Shown piece by piece: positions 9,984 through 16,715 of a DNA stretch of 17,860 bases. Source of the stretch: Acidaminococcaceae bacterium UBA2453 (GTDB taxonomy: Bacteria > Bacillota > Negativicutes > Acidaminococcales > Acidaminococcaceae); the NCBI GenBank assembly GCA_002342505.1, contig DDQB01000023.1:1-17860 (forward strand). Direction: 5' to 3'. The notes beneath the pieces are model-generated. The model was not told the DNA's origin. It saw only the letters and a list, made by a program, of their open reading frames with translations, and did not search any database. The translations under genes and the position numbers were made by a program. The number at the start of each line of letters is the position of its first letter. The first letter of the stretch is position 1.

Positions 9984-10676
9984 GTGCTGGAAATGACAGA
10001 TGTCAGCAAAACATACCCTGGCGGGAATGTGGCGCTGCGTAATATCAATGTGCGGATCGAACAGGGCGAGTTCGTTTTTATCGTAGGCCCCAGCGGAGCC
10101 GGGAAGTCTACGTTTATCAAGCTGCTGTTCCGGGAAGTGCTTCCCACCTCCGGAAGCATTTGCCTGAATGATGTGGATATTTTAAATTTGACAGCGAAAG
10201 AAGTGCCGTACCTGCGGCGTCAGCTGGGGATCATATTTCAGGATTACCGATTGCTGCCGGACCGTACGGTGTATGATAATGTGGCTTTTGCCATGCAGGT
10301 TATTGAAGCGCCGTACCGGAAGATCAAACGGCGCGTGATGAATGTGCTGGATCTGGTGGGGTTGCGTCGCAGGGCTTACTCGCGCCCTAACGAGTTATCC
10401 GGCGGCGAGCAGCAGCGGATTGCTATTGCCCGGGCAATTGTCAACAGTCCCAGCCTGGTGATTGCGGACGAACCGACAGGCAATCTGGACCCGGAGACCA
10501 GTATGGAAATTATGGAGATTTTCCAGGAGATCAATAATGCGGGTACGACCATTATCATGGCGACCCACGACAAAGAGATCGTTGACAGCATGGGAAAACG
10601 GGTCATTGCAATTGAAAACGGAGAAATTGTCCGCGACGAAATGAACGGAGTATACGGATATGAGTCTGAGCAGTAA
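9984..10676 (+). CDS. ftsE: Cell division ATP-binding protein FtsE
   Basis: ATPase of the FtsEX complex, which uses ATP hydrolysis to switch on wall hydrolases rather than to transport solutes. I start at GTG 9984, with GGGAG 8 bases upstream; the longer frame from GTG 9966 has no ribosome-binding site. The 230-residue product has the normal FtsE length. Motifs: Walker A GPSGAGKST with Lys41, Q-loop Gln86 in IIFQDYRLL (FtsE-typical), signature LSGGE at 138-142, Walker B Asp162-Glu163 followed by PTGNLDP, and His195. It overlaps ftsX by 17 bases, so the two subunits are coupled. Confidence 0.96.
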   Translation: MLEMTDVSKTYPGGNVALRNINVRIEQGEFVFIVGPSGAGKSTFIKLLFREVLPTSGSICLNDVDILNLTAKEVPYLRRQLGIIFQDYRLLPDRTVYDNVAFAMQVIEAPYRKIKRRVMNVLDLVGLRRRAYSRPNELSGGEQQRIAIARAIVNSPSLVIADEPTGNLDPETSMEIMEIFQEINNAGTTIIMATHDKEIVDSMGKRVIAIENGEIVRDEMNGVYGYESEQ

Positions 10677-11547
10677 AGAGTATTTCATCCGGGAGACCGG
10701 CAAATCCATCAAGCGTAACGGCATTATGAGTTTTGCCTCCGTTTCTACGGTTGCGGTTTCCCTTCTGGTATTAGGACTGTTTTTGCTGATGTACCTTAAT
10801 ACGGATAACCTGGCGAAATATCTGGAAGGCCAGGTAGAGATGACGGTATATCTAGAGGATACGGCCACCGGCGAAGAAGTGGCCGATATGCGGGAAAAAC
10901 TGAAAAAGATGGAAGGCGTGGTACAGGTTACGGAAGTAACGAAGGCGCAGGCCATGGAACGCTTCCGAAACCGGTTGGGGGACCAGGCGACGCTGTTAAA
11001 AGCGCTTGGCAAGGACAACCCATTCCCCTTTTCTTTTGAAGTGCAGGTGGACAGGCCGGAACGGATAAAAACGCTGGTCTCACAGGTTGAGAAATGGCCT
11101 AAAGTGGAAACTGCCAAGTTCGGCCAGGAGGTGGTGGATCATCTCTTTGCCCTGACGCGGGTGCTGCGTCTTGGCGGGGCCGTGCTGATCGTCTTCCTCT
11201 GTTTCGCGACATTGTTCATCATTATCAATACGATACGCCTGACTGTATTCGCGCGGCGGCGTGAAGTGGTCATCATGAAATATGTGGGCGCTACGGACTG
11301 GTTCATCCGCTGGCCCTTTATGCTGGAAGGCATGACGCTGGGGCTGGGGGGAGCGATTCTGGCCTGCGCCATCGTTGACGCCATTTATGTCAGCCTTATG
11401 GGCCGGCTGCATACGACGTTTGCTTTCTTTCCGGTGCTGCCGTCCTGGCCGACGCTGCTGTACGCGGATCTTTTCATCCTGGCCTGCGGCACGCTGATCG
11501 GCGCTTTTGGCAGTTATCTTTCCCTGAAGAAGTTCCTGCGGGTATAA
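10660..11547 (+). CDS. ftsX: Cell division protein FtsX
   Basis: Membrane subunit of FtsEX. The 295-residue product has the expected topology: a cytoplasmic N-terminus, membrane segment at about 22-46, an extracytoplasmic domain at about 47-168, and three more segments near 170-192, 224-247 and 269-291. The arrangement RRREVVIMKYVGATDWFIRWPF after the second segment is characteristic. In known systems the extracytoplasmic domain grips a coiled-coil hydrolase or activator (EnvC, PcsB or CwlO). Such a gene follows 12 bases later, so ftsE, ftsX and the M23 gene are likely one functional unit. Confidence 0.95.
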   Translation: MSLSSKEYFIRETGKSIKRNGIMSFASVSTVAVSLLVLGLFLLMYLNTDNLAKYLEGQVEMTVYLEDTATGEEVADMREKLKKMEGVVQVTEVTKAQAMERFRNRLGDQATLLKALGKDNPFPFSFEVQVDRPERIKTLVSQVEKWPKVETAKFGQEVVDHLFALTRVLRLGGAVLIVFLCFATLFIIINTIRLTVFARRREVVIMKYVGATDWFIRWPFMLEGMTLGLGGAILACAIVDAIYVSLMGRLHTTFAFFPVLPSWPTLLYADLFILACGTLIGAFGSYLSLKKFLRV

Positions 11548-11559
11548 GGGGGCGGTCCG

Positions 11560-12696
11560 ATGAAGATGCGTAAGTTGACAGCTGCTTTCTTTGCCGTCTG
11601 GCTGATACTGTTACAGATGTTTCCTGTTTTTGCCGCCAGCGAGCTGGAACAGAAGCAGAAGGAACTGGATAAGGCGCAGCATAACGTGCAGGTAGCGGAA
11701 GAAAAAAAGGATCAGGCCAGGCATAAGGTGGAAGAGGCCAAAGAAAGCCTGGGCACGATCGTGGCAAAACTGAGCCGGTTGCAGCAGGATATTGACGCTT
11801 TGCAGAAAAAGGCGGACACGCTGCAGAAAGATATTGATAAAAACACGGCGGTGCTGAATAAAAAGAAAGCGGAGATGGAAGGACGGATGGAGATCTACCG
11901 CCGTCGGCTCCGTGATATTTACGAAAACGGGCAGATCAATTATCTGGACGTGCTGCTGGGCGCCAAAGATTTCGGTGATTTTGCTTCCCGTATGTACCTG
12001 CTGCAGAAAATCATCCAAAGCGACCTGAATCTGATTGCCGTCGTGGAAAAGGAAGCGGCGGAGATCCAGCAGCGGCAGAGTCTGCTGGACAACCAGATGG
12101 CCGAGATAAAAAAGGACAAGGCGGCGCTGGAAACCAAACGGAGCGATGCGGAAGCCATGCGTGAACAGCGGGCGCAGAAACTGTACAAGGCCGAAGAGGA
12201 AAAGCGGCAGTCGGAAGCGGAATACGACCGTCTGTTGGCAATTTCCGATAATATTAAATCCATGTTACAGGGGTTGGAATCTGCATCGGTCATGCCGTCC
12301 GGCGGCGGGAACGGGTCCTTTGTATGGCCCTGTTCCGGTCCCATCACTTCCTATTACGGCTGGCGCGTGCATCCTATCTTCGGGACGCGTAAGTACCATT
12401 CCGGTATGGATATAGCTGTAGATACCGGTACGCCGATTCATGCCGCGGCGGCCGGCGTTATAGTGTATTCCGGCTGGATGGGCGGTTACGGGTATGCAAT
12501 CATGATCGACCACGGCGGCGGCCTGGTTACGATCTACGGCCATAACTCCAGCCTGGCGGTCGGCGAAGGACAGCGGGTATCTCAGGGACAGGTGGTCGCC
12601 TATGCGGGCAGCACCGGATATTCCACAGGACCCCACTGTCATTTTGAAGTACGACTCCATGGCGAGGTAACGGAACCGCTGAACTATTTACCATGA
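11560..12696 (+). CDS. EnvC/PcsB-like coiled-coil M23 peptidoglycan hydrolase
   Basis: Exported wall hydrolase or hydrolase activator, the expected partner of FtsEX. The 378-residue product has a signal peptide (1-26, Lys/Arg start, hydrophobic core, cleavage near VFAA-SE), a long Lys/Glu-rich coiled coil (about 28-240) and a C-terminal LytM/M23 domain (about 256-378). All metal and catalytic residues of active LytM enzymes are visible: HSGMD (His280, Asp284), YGH (His328) and PHCHFE (His359, His361). E. coli EnvC has lost these residues and only activates amidases, so this protein may itself cut peptide cross-links (inference). The ATG at 11560 has a G-rich ribosome-binding site (AAGGGGG). 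A strong terminator follows. Confidence 0.93.
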   Translation: MKMRKLTAAFFAVWLILLQMFPVFAASELEQKQKELDKAQHNVQVAEEKKDQARHKVEEAKESLGTIVAKLSRLQQDIDALQKKADTLQKDIDKNTAVLNKKKAEMEGRMEIYRRRLRDIYENGQINYLDVLLGAKDFGDFASRMYLLQKIIQSDLNLIAVVEKEAAEIQQRQSLLDNQMAEIKKDKAALETKRSDAEAMREQRAQKLYKAEEEKRQSEAEYDRLLAISDNIKSMLQGLESASVMPSGGGNGSFVWPCSGPITSYYGWRVHPIFGTRKYHSGMDIAVDTGTPIHAAAAGVIVYSGWMGGYGYAIMIDHGGGLVTIYGHNSSLAVGEGQRVSQGQVVAYAGSTGYSTGPHCHFEVRLHGEVTEPLNYLP

Positions 12697-12722
12697 TATT
12701 AAGCTGCGGCTCCCTAAAAAAG

Positions 12723-12755
12723 GAGGAAGGGGGACGACCTTCTTCCTCGTTTTTT
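12723..12755 (+). terminator. Intrinsic terminator after the M23 hydrolase gene
   Basis: An 11-bp stem (12723-12733 with 12738-12748, two G-T wobbles) closes an ACGA loop and is followed by GTTTTTT. It marks the end of the ftsE-ftsX-M23 operon, or an attenuation point before ctpA. Confidence 0.9.
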
Positions 12756-12757
12756 CT

Positions 12758-12795
12758 ATCTGCGGAAAGGCAGATGAATGACCGCTTGATGCGGT
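12758..12795 (+). other. Two perfect hairpins in the ctpA leader
   Basis: Right after the terminator tail come ATCTGC (12758-12763) with GCAGAT (12770-12775), and ACCGC (12781-12785) with GCGGT (12791-12795). The second ends two bases before the AAGGA of ctpA. I see no promoter between the terminator and ctpA, so ctpA may depend on read-through or an upstream promoter, and these folds may influence its translation or mRNA stability. Confidence 0.5.
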
Positions 12796-12811
12796 GGAAG
12801 GATGAAAGCAA

Positions 12812-13972
12812 GTGTTCAATAAAAAAGTCAGCATCTGGATAATTCCCGTTGCGGTTTTCCTGACACTAATAGTTACGTTAGGCGGCGTTGTGTGGGGGCT
12901 GCAGAAGGTGACCCATAATGCGGGAGGGACACTGCAGTTTCTCTATACCCTGGGGAAGATCCATTCCAGTTATGTGGGGGAATATACCAACCAGAAGCTG
13001 TTTGAAGGCGCCATGCACGGAATGGTGGAAAGCCTGGACGATCCCTACTCCGAGTATATGGATGCGAAGGAATTTGCCCATCTGAACGAGATGACCGACG
13101 GAACCTTCGGCGGCATCGGCGTGGTGCTGGGGCAGCGCAACAAAGAGTTTGTGGTGGTGGCGCCCATGGAAGGCTCCCCCGGTGCGAAAGCCGGAATCGA
13201 AGCCGGGGACAAGATCCTTAAGGTAAACGATCAGGATACAAAGGGCCGTACCCTTGAAGATATCGTCGGCACCATCCGCGGCAAAAAGGGGACCAGCGTG
13301 AAACTGTTGTTGGAACATAAGAACGGCGAACAGTACACGGCAGACATTGTGCGGGACGATATCAAGATCCAGTCAGTTGCGGGAAGGATGCTTCCGGATT
13401 CTAAAATCGGTTATATCCGTATCGCCATGTTCAATGAAAATACCGGCGAAGAATTCCGGAAAGCGTATGAGAAGCTGGAGCAGGAAGGCATGCAGGCTAC
13501 GCTGCTGGACCTGCGGCACAATCCCGGCGGCCTGCTGGGAGAATGCGTGAAAGTTTCCAATTACGTCGTGCCAAAAGGACCGATCGTTTCCATTACAGAC
13601 AAAAAGGGCAAGACGCAGGTCTATGAATCCAAGCTGGAGAAGGTAAAATATCCGCTGGCCGTACTGATCGATCACGGAAGCGCCAGCGCATCGGAGATCG
13701 TATCTGCCGCCGTGCAGGATACAAAGGCCGGAAAACTGTTCGGCGTAAAGACATACGGAAAAGGCTGCGTGCAATCCGTATTCCATATATCGCCGAATAC
13801 GGGACTGAAACTGACGACAGCTATGTATTACACGCCTTCCGGTCGTTCGATTCATAAAGTGGGCGTTACGCCGGATGTGGAAATTGAACTGCCGGAAAAA
13901 GCGACCAGCGACGTACAGCTGAAAAAAGCGGAAGAGTACCTGAAGGAAGAATTGGAAAAGAAAGAAAAGTAA
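12812..13972 (+). CDS. ctpA: C-terminal processing peptidase CtpA (S41 family, PDZ)
   Basis: Serine protease anchored outside the cytoplasmic membrane that trims or degrades envelope proteins. The 386-residue product has an N-terminal membrane anchor or signal (about 7-30), a PDZ domain (about 95-170, with GGIGVVLGQ and SPGAKAGIEAGDKIL) and the S41 core. The catalytic dyad fits Ser292 in GSASASEI and Lys317 in YGKGCVQ, with Gln321; spacing Ser+25 and +29 equals E. coli Prc Ser430, Lys455 and Gln459. The GTG start has AAGGA 9 bases upstream. Relatives of this family degrade wall hydrolases, so control of the M23 protein encoded upstream is a plausible, unproven role. A long terminator follows. 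Confidence 0.95.
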   Translation: MFNKKVSIWIIPVAVFLTLIVTLGGVVWGLQKVTHNAGGTLQFLYTLGKIHSSYVGEYTNQKLFEGAMHGMVESLDDPYSEYMDAKEFAHLNEMTDGTFGGIGVVLGQRNKEFVVVAPMEGSPGAKAGIEAGDKILKVNDQDTKGRTLEDIVGTIRGKKGTSVKLLLEHKNGEQYTADIVRDDIKIQSVAGRMLPDSKIGYIRIAMFNENTGEEFRKAYEKLEQEGMQATLLDLRHNPGGLLGECVKVSNYVVPKGPIVSITDKKGKTQVYESKLEKVKYPLAVLIDHGSASASEIVSAAVQDTKAGKLFGVKTYGKGCVQSVFHISPNTGLKLTTAMYYTPSGRSIHKVGVTPDVEIELPEKATSDVQLKKAEEYLKEELEKKEK

Positions 13973-13986
13973 AATGCTGCAATTAT

Positions 13987-14066
13987 AAAAAACTGCTGCA
14001 AGAGAAAGCCTTCGCAATCATTCCCGATGTTTTGCGCAGCGCTTTTCTTGCAGCAGTTTTGTTTTT
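13987..14066 (+). terminator. Long intrinsic terminator after ctpA
   Basis: A perfect 15-bp stem (13989-14003 with 14046-14060) continues inward as AAAGC/GCTTT (14005-14009 with 14041-14045) and CGCAA/TTGCG (14013-14017 with 14032-14036). It is preceded by an A-run and followed by GTTTTT. It is unusually long for a simple terminator. Confidence 0.88.
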
Positions 14067-14102
14067 CAATCGTGACTTGCAGATTTTAAGGAGATTATGT
14101 GC

Positions 14103-14393
14103 ATGCTTGTAAAAAAGCCTAAACATATTACCGAATTAGAATTAAGAATACTGGCAGCGAAAGCAAAAGGAAAGGTCAAGCGCATTTATCTGTACTGGAC
14201 GGAAGGAAGTTACGGACAGCCCGATGATGATTAGTTCAAAGACGGTTACGGTCCGGGCAGCGGCGATCCGGGTTGCTGCTGGGATTTGTGGTTCTTGCCG
14301 GACGCGAAACACTTTGGCAGACTGCTGCCGGGCGGGGAAACGATCCGAATATGTACTAAAACAAATGAAACATACAATATACAGACTGAGTAA
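14103..14393 (+). pseudogene. Small reading frame interrupted by an in-frame TAG
   Basis: ATG 14103 has AAGGAG 9 bases upstream, a convincing start (an in-frame ATG at 14097 is too close). Translation gives 43 residues ending IYLYWTEGSYGQPDDD before TAG at 14232-14234. The same frame then stays open for 52 more codons, including WDLWFLPDAKHFGRLLPGGE, until TAA at 14391-14393. The IYLxWTxGxYGQ stretch resembles, from memory, the start of small zinc-amidase-like proteins with IYLHWTAGHYGQ followed by DDYH; here the zinc-ligand His would be Tyr and TAG would fall near that Tyr codon. The first part is AT-rich, with TTA, AGA and ATA codons unlike its neighbours. It may be a decayed gene, a genuine 43-residue protein, or two unrelated pieces. 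The family guess is weak. Confidence 0.4.
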
Positions 14394-14456
14394 GCCTGAA
14401 CTGGCTAAAAGGGCTGTGCCATATCTTGCTCCCACTCATAATTCCCATAAAAACGC

Positions 14457-14496
14457 AAAAGTGCGCTGAACACGAACATGTCCAGCGCACTTTTTT
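14457..14496. terminator. Bidirectional intrinsic terminator
   Basis: A perfect 12-bp stem, AAAAGTGCGCTG (14457-14468) with its complement (14483-14494), closes a 14-base loop. T-runs occur on the right in plus sense and as CTTTTGCGTTTTT in minus sense. It can end both the minus-strand purine/glycosylase transcript and rightward transcription through 14103-14393. Bases 14394-14456 and 14497-14541 show nothing else. Confidence 0.88.
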
Positions 14497-14541
14497 GTGG
14501 AACCATACTCCAATTGTTCGGATGGCCCTTTTTTAATCATT

Positions 14542-15126
14542 CTATTTTTTTGATACAAACATATTATCTTTGACATAAAACCGCCAGGGCCAGTCTGCCG
14601 CTTCTTCCGCGTAGTCCACATTGATACGGCGCGACGAGGCGATTTGCTTATCGGCAAAATGGCGAAACGGGGTAAGGAACAGCGGGCCATTTTCGTCGTA
14701 CAGATCCAGTCCGTATTCTTTGCGTGTAATGTCCAACGCCTGGCAGAGTTTTCCGGGACCGGAACACAGATTCTCAATCCGGTCTGTTCCGCGCCGCCGA
14801 CACATCAGGTCCATGCCGAACACAGGCTCCAGCGCCCGGATCAGTACGGCGTTCCCCTCTCCTTCGGGGCCGGTTACTACGTTAAAACAGCAGTGCATGC
14901 CGTAAATCAGGTACACATAGGCGACCCCGCCGTCATGGAACATGATCTCCGTCCGTTCGCTGCGGTTTCGGTAAGCGTGGCAGGCTTTGTCAACCGCGCC
15001 AACATATGCTTCCGTTTCCACGATTATACCGCCGGCAGCGCCTTCGGTCGTGCGATGTACCAGAAGGCAGCCCAGCAGTTTCTGTGCAAGTTGAACGGTA
15101 TCCTGCCTGAAAAATGAACGGTTCAT
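14542..15126 (-). CDS. aag: DNA-3-methyladenine glycosylase (AAG/MPG family)
   Basis: Base-excision repair enzyme that flips out and cleaves damaged purines such as 3-methyladenine, hypoxanthine and ethenoadenine. With the ATG at 15126 the product is 194 residues, normal for bacterial AAG. The active site matches human AAG: VETEAY gives catalytic Glu39 and Tyr41, followed by His50 at the same +9 spacing, and YVYLIYGM gives Tyr72 and the intercalating Tyr75. RALEP and NLCSGPGKL are also family-typical. An upstream TTG at 15135 overlaps the preceding gene's stop as TTGA and would add three residues. Neither start has a good ribosome-binding site, so translation probably depends on termination of the AICAR transformylase gene. 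Confidence 0.94.
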   Translation of the reverse strand: MNRSFFRQDTVQLAQKLLGCLLVHRTTEGAAGGIIVETEAYVGAVDKACHAYRNRSERTEIMFHDGGVAYVYLIYGMHCCFNVVTGPEGEGNAVLIRALEPVFGMDLMCRRRGTDRIENLCSGPGKLCQALDITRKEYGLDLYDENGPLFLTPFRHFADKQIASSRRINVDYAEEAADWPWRFYVKDNMFVSKK

Positions 15127-15131
15127 TCGAA

Positions 15132-16307
15132 TCAATGATGGAACAGGCGCAGGTGAGTGAAGGAAACGGCCATATTGTATTTGTCCGCCGTCTCGATCAC
15201 ATGGTCATCCCGGATGGAACCGCCGGCTTCCGCCACGTACTGCACGCCGCTGCGGTGGGCCCGCTCTATGTTGTCGCCGAAGGGGAAGAAGGCGTCGCTG
15301 CCTAAGGCAACGCCGGTGAGCTTTGCTGCCCAGGCTTTCTTCTCTTCTTTGGTCAGCGGTTCCGGTTTTTCTGTAAAGAACTGCTGCCAGGTTCCTTCCG
15401 CCAGTACGTCTTCGTAATCGTCGGAGATATAAACGTCAATGGTGTTGTCCCGGTCCGGGCGGCGGATGTCCGCCTTAAAGGGCAGGGCCATTACTTTCGG
15501 GTTCTGCCGCTGCCACCAGATGTCCGCCTTGTTGCCTGCCAGGCGGGTGCAGTGGATACGGGACTGCTGCCCGGCGCCTACGCCGATGGTCATGCCGTCT
15601 TTCACATAGCAGACGGAATTGGACTGGGTGTATTTCAGAGTAATCAGCGCTACCATTAAATCCCGGGCCGCCGCATCGGGAATCTCTTTGTTCTTTGTGG
15701 GACGCTCTGCTAACAGTTCCGTTGTGATCTTTGCATTATTACGGGTCTGTTCAAAGCAAACGCCAAAGACCTGTTTCGTTTCCTGTTCTTCCGGCACATA
15801 ATCCGGATCGATCTGCATGACCAGATAAGTCCCTTTCCGTTTGCTCTTCAGGATCTCCAGCGCTTCTTCCGTGTACCCCGGTGCAATCACGCCGTCGGAA
15901 ACTTCCCGTTTCAGAAGCAGCGCGGTCTCTTTATCACATACATCGGACAGGGCGGCAAAATCGCCGTAGGAAGACATACGGTCCGCGCCGCGGGCTGCCG
16001 CATAGGCGGAAGCAATCGGGGTGAGCTCCAGATCGTCCACAAAATACACCTTCTTCAGGGTGTCGCTCAGTTCCGTCGCTACGGCGGCGCCGGCCGGGCT
16101 TACGTGTTTAAAGGAAGCCGCTGCAGGCAGTCCCGTCGCTTCTTTCAATTCTTTGACCAGCTGCCAGCTGTTAAAAGCGTCCAGCAGATTAATAAAGCCG
16201 GGGCGCCCGTTCAACACGGTAAACGGAAGGTCTTTCCCGTCTTTCATATACACCTTTGCGATTTTCTGGTTCGGGTTGCAGCCATACTTCAATGCCAGTT
16301 CGTTCAT
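15132..16307 (-). CDS. Stand-alone AICAR transformylase (phosphoribosylaminoimidazolecarboxamide formyltransferase)
   Basis: Transfers a formyl group from 10-formyl-THF to AICAR, the penultimate step of purine synthesis. The 391-residue product aligns with the transformylase half of PurH and lacks the N-terminal IMP cyclohydrolase domain, so a separate cyclohydrolase or a full PurH must exist elsewhere. The catalytic Lys67-His68 pair lies in ASFKHVSPAG. SNSVCYVKDGMTIGVGAGQQSR and SDAFFPFGDNIERA are hallmark stretches. The C-terminus is LRLFHH; the usual FTG before it reads FTH here. AGGAGG lies 9 bases before the ATG. The leader carries a ZTP riboswitch, and the glycosylase gene overlaps its end. 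Confidence 0.94.
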   Translation of the reverse strand: MNELALKYGCNPNQKIAKVYMKDGKDLPFTVLNGRPGFINLLDAFNSWQLVKELKEATGLPAAASFKHVSPAGAAVATELSDTLKKVYFVDDLELTPIASAYAAARGADRMSSYGDFAALSDVCDKETALLLKREVSDGVIAPGYTEEALEILKSKRKGTYLVMQIDPDYVPEEQETKQVFGVCFEQTRNNAKITTELLAERPTKNKEIPDAAARDLMVALITLKYTQSNSVCYVKDGMTIGVGAGQQSRIHCTRLAGNKADIWWQRQNPKVMALPFKADIRRPDRDNTIDVYISDDYEDVLAEGTWQQFFTEKPEPLTKEEKKAWAAKLTGVALGSDAFFPFGDNIERAHRSGVQYVAEAGGSIRDDHVIETADKYNMAVSFTHLRLFHH

Positions 16308-16397
16308 CTGACTTTTCCTCCTCGTTGCTTTCCTTCTTTAATTCCTCTTACATAAAAACCGGTTGCGCCGGATAAAACCTTCCGGCAGCGTTCCGGC

Positions 16398-16498
16398 AAA
16401 AAAACAAAAACCGGCCTGTCCTGTGCGTTCGCCCAGACGGTCGGCATTCACAGTCATGCTCCATGTGGTGAATCCACTTCCGTCAGTCACATGACTTT
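16398..16498 (-). promoter_or_regulatory. ZTP (pfl) riboswitch with terminator platform
   Basis: On the minus strand the leader of the transformylase shows the ZTP aptamer plan. P1 is AGTCATG (16496-16490) with CATGACT (16458-16452). Inside it are GTGACTGACGG and the P2 hairpin GTGG/CCAC (16477-16474 with 16468-16465), then ATGGAGC. After a short linker comes CCGTCTGGGC (16440-16431). The pseudoknot pairs GACGG (16484-16480) with CCGTC (16440-16436); the usual pairing is GGCGG with CCGCC, so the A-T change is compensatory. Downstream, ACCGTCTG can instead pair with CAGgcCGGT just before TTTTTGTTTTTTT (16410-16398), a terminator competing with the pseudoknot. ZTP or ZMP binding should favour read-through. 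A further hairpin GCCGGA/TCCGGC lies at 16367-16386. The family call is from recalled consensus. Confidence 0.85.
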
Positions 16499-16504
16499 CA
16501 ATGT

Positions 16505-16534
16505 ATTATATCCTGTTAAATCCCAAATTGTCAA
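16505..16534 (-). promoter_or_regulatory. Consensus promoter of the AICAR transformylase operon
   Basis: On the minus strand: TTGACA (16534-16529), 18-base spacer, TATAAT (16510-16505). Both hexamers are perfect consensus. Predicted transcription start is about 16498, exactly where the riboswitch begins. Confidence 0.85.
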
Positions 16535-16646
16535 TGAAACAAAAGATAAGAGTGCGGCGATCCAATAAGTTCTGCCATTGCCGGGATCTTTTCCAAATGG
16601 CAGGGAAATAATCAGCCATTCCTTAATGCATGCGCACTGAAACTGT

Positions 16647-16654
16647 GATAAAAT
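16647..16654 (+). promoter_or_regulatory. Possible extended -10 promoter for the radical SAM gene
   Basis: TGATAAAAT (16646-16654) has the TGnTAnAAT form of an extended -10. No good -35 is seen at 17 bases. It would place the transcript start just before two direct repeats at 16661-16692. Confidence 0.35.
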
Positions 16655-16660
16655 AAAAAC

Positions 16661-16692
16661 AGCAACGTAAGATAAATATGGTAGCAACGTAA
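16661..16692 (+). repeat. Direct repeat pair AGCAACGTAA, 22-bp period
   Basis: AGCAACGTAA occurs at 16661-16670 and again at 16683-16692, start to start 22 bp, about two helical turns. The pair lies between the possible -10 box and the start codon of the radical SAM gene, so it could be a repressor site. A chance duplication is possible. Confidence 0.5.
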
Positions 16693-16715
16693 ATCGAAGA
16701 AAGGAAGCCATTCAA

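Noticed and set aside
14224..14469. 81-residue open frame over the small interrupted gene
   Set aside because: It has no ribosome-binding site and low-complexity Ala/Cys/Arg-rich content, and its end runs into the terminator stem. The overlapping frame from 14103 has the better start signal.
14436..14777. Minus-strand frame overlapping the end of the glycosylase gene
   Set aside because: Shadow of the AAG gene in another frame, continuing into the terminator; no family features.
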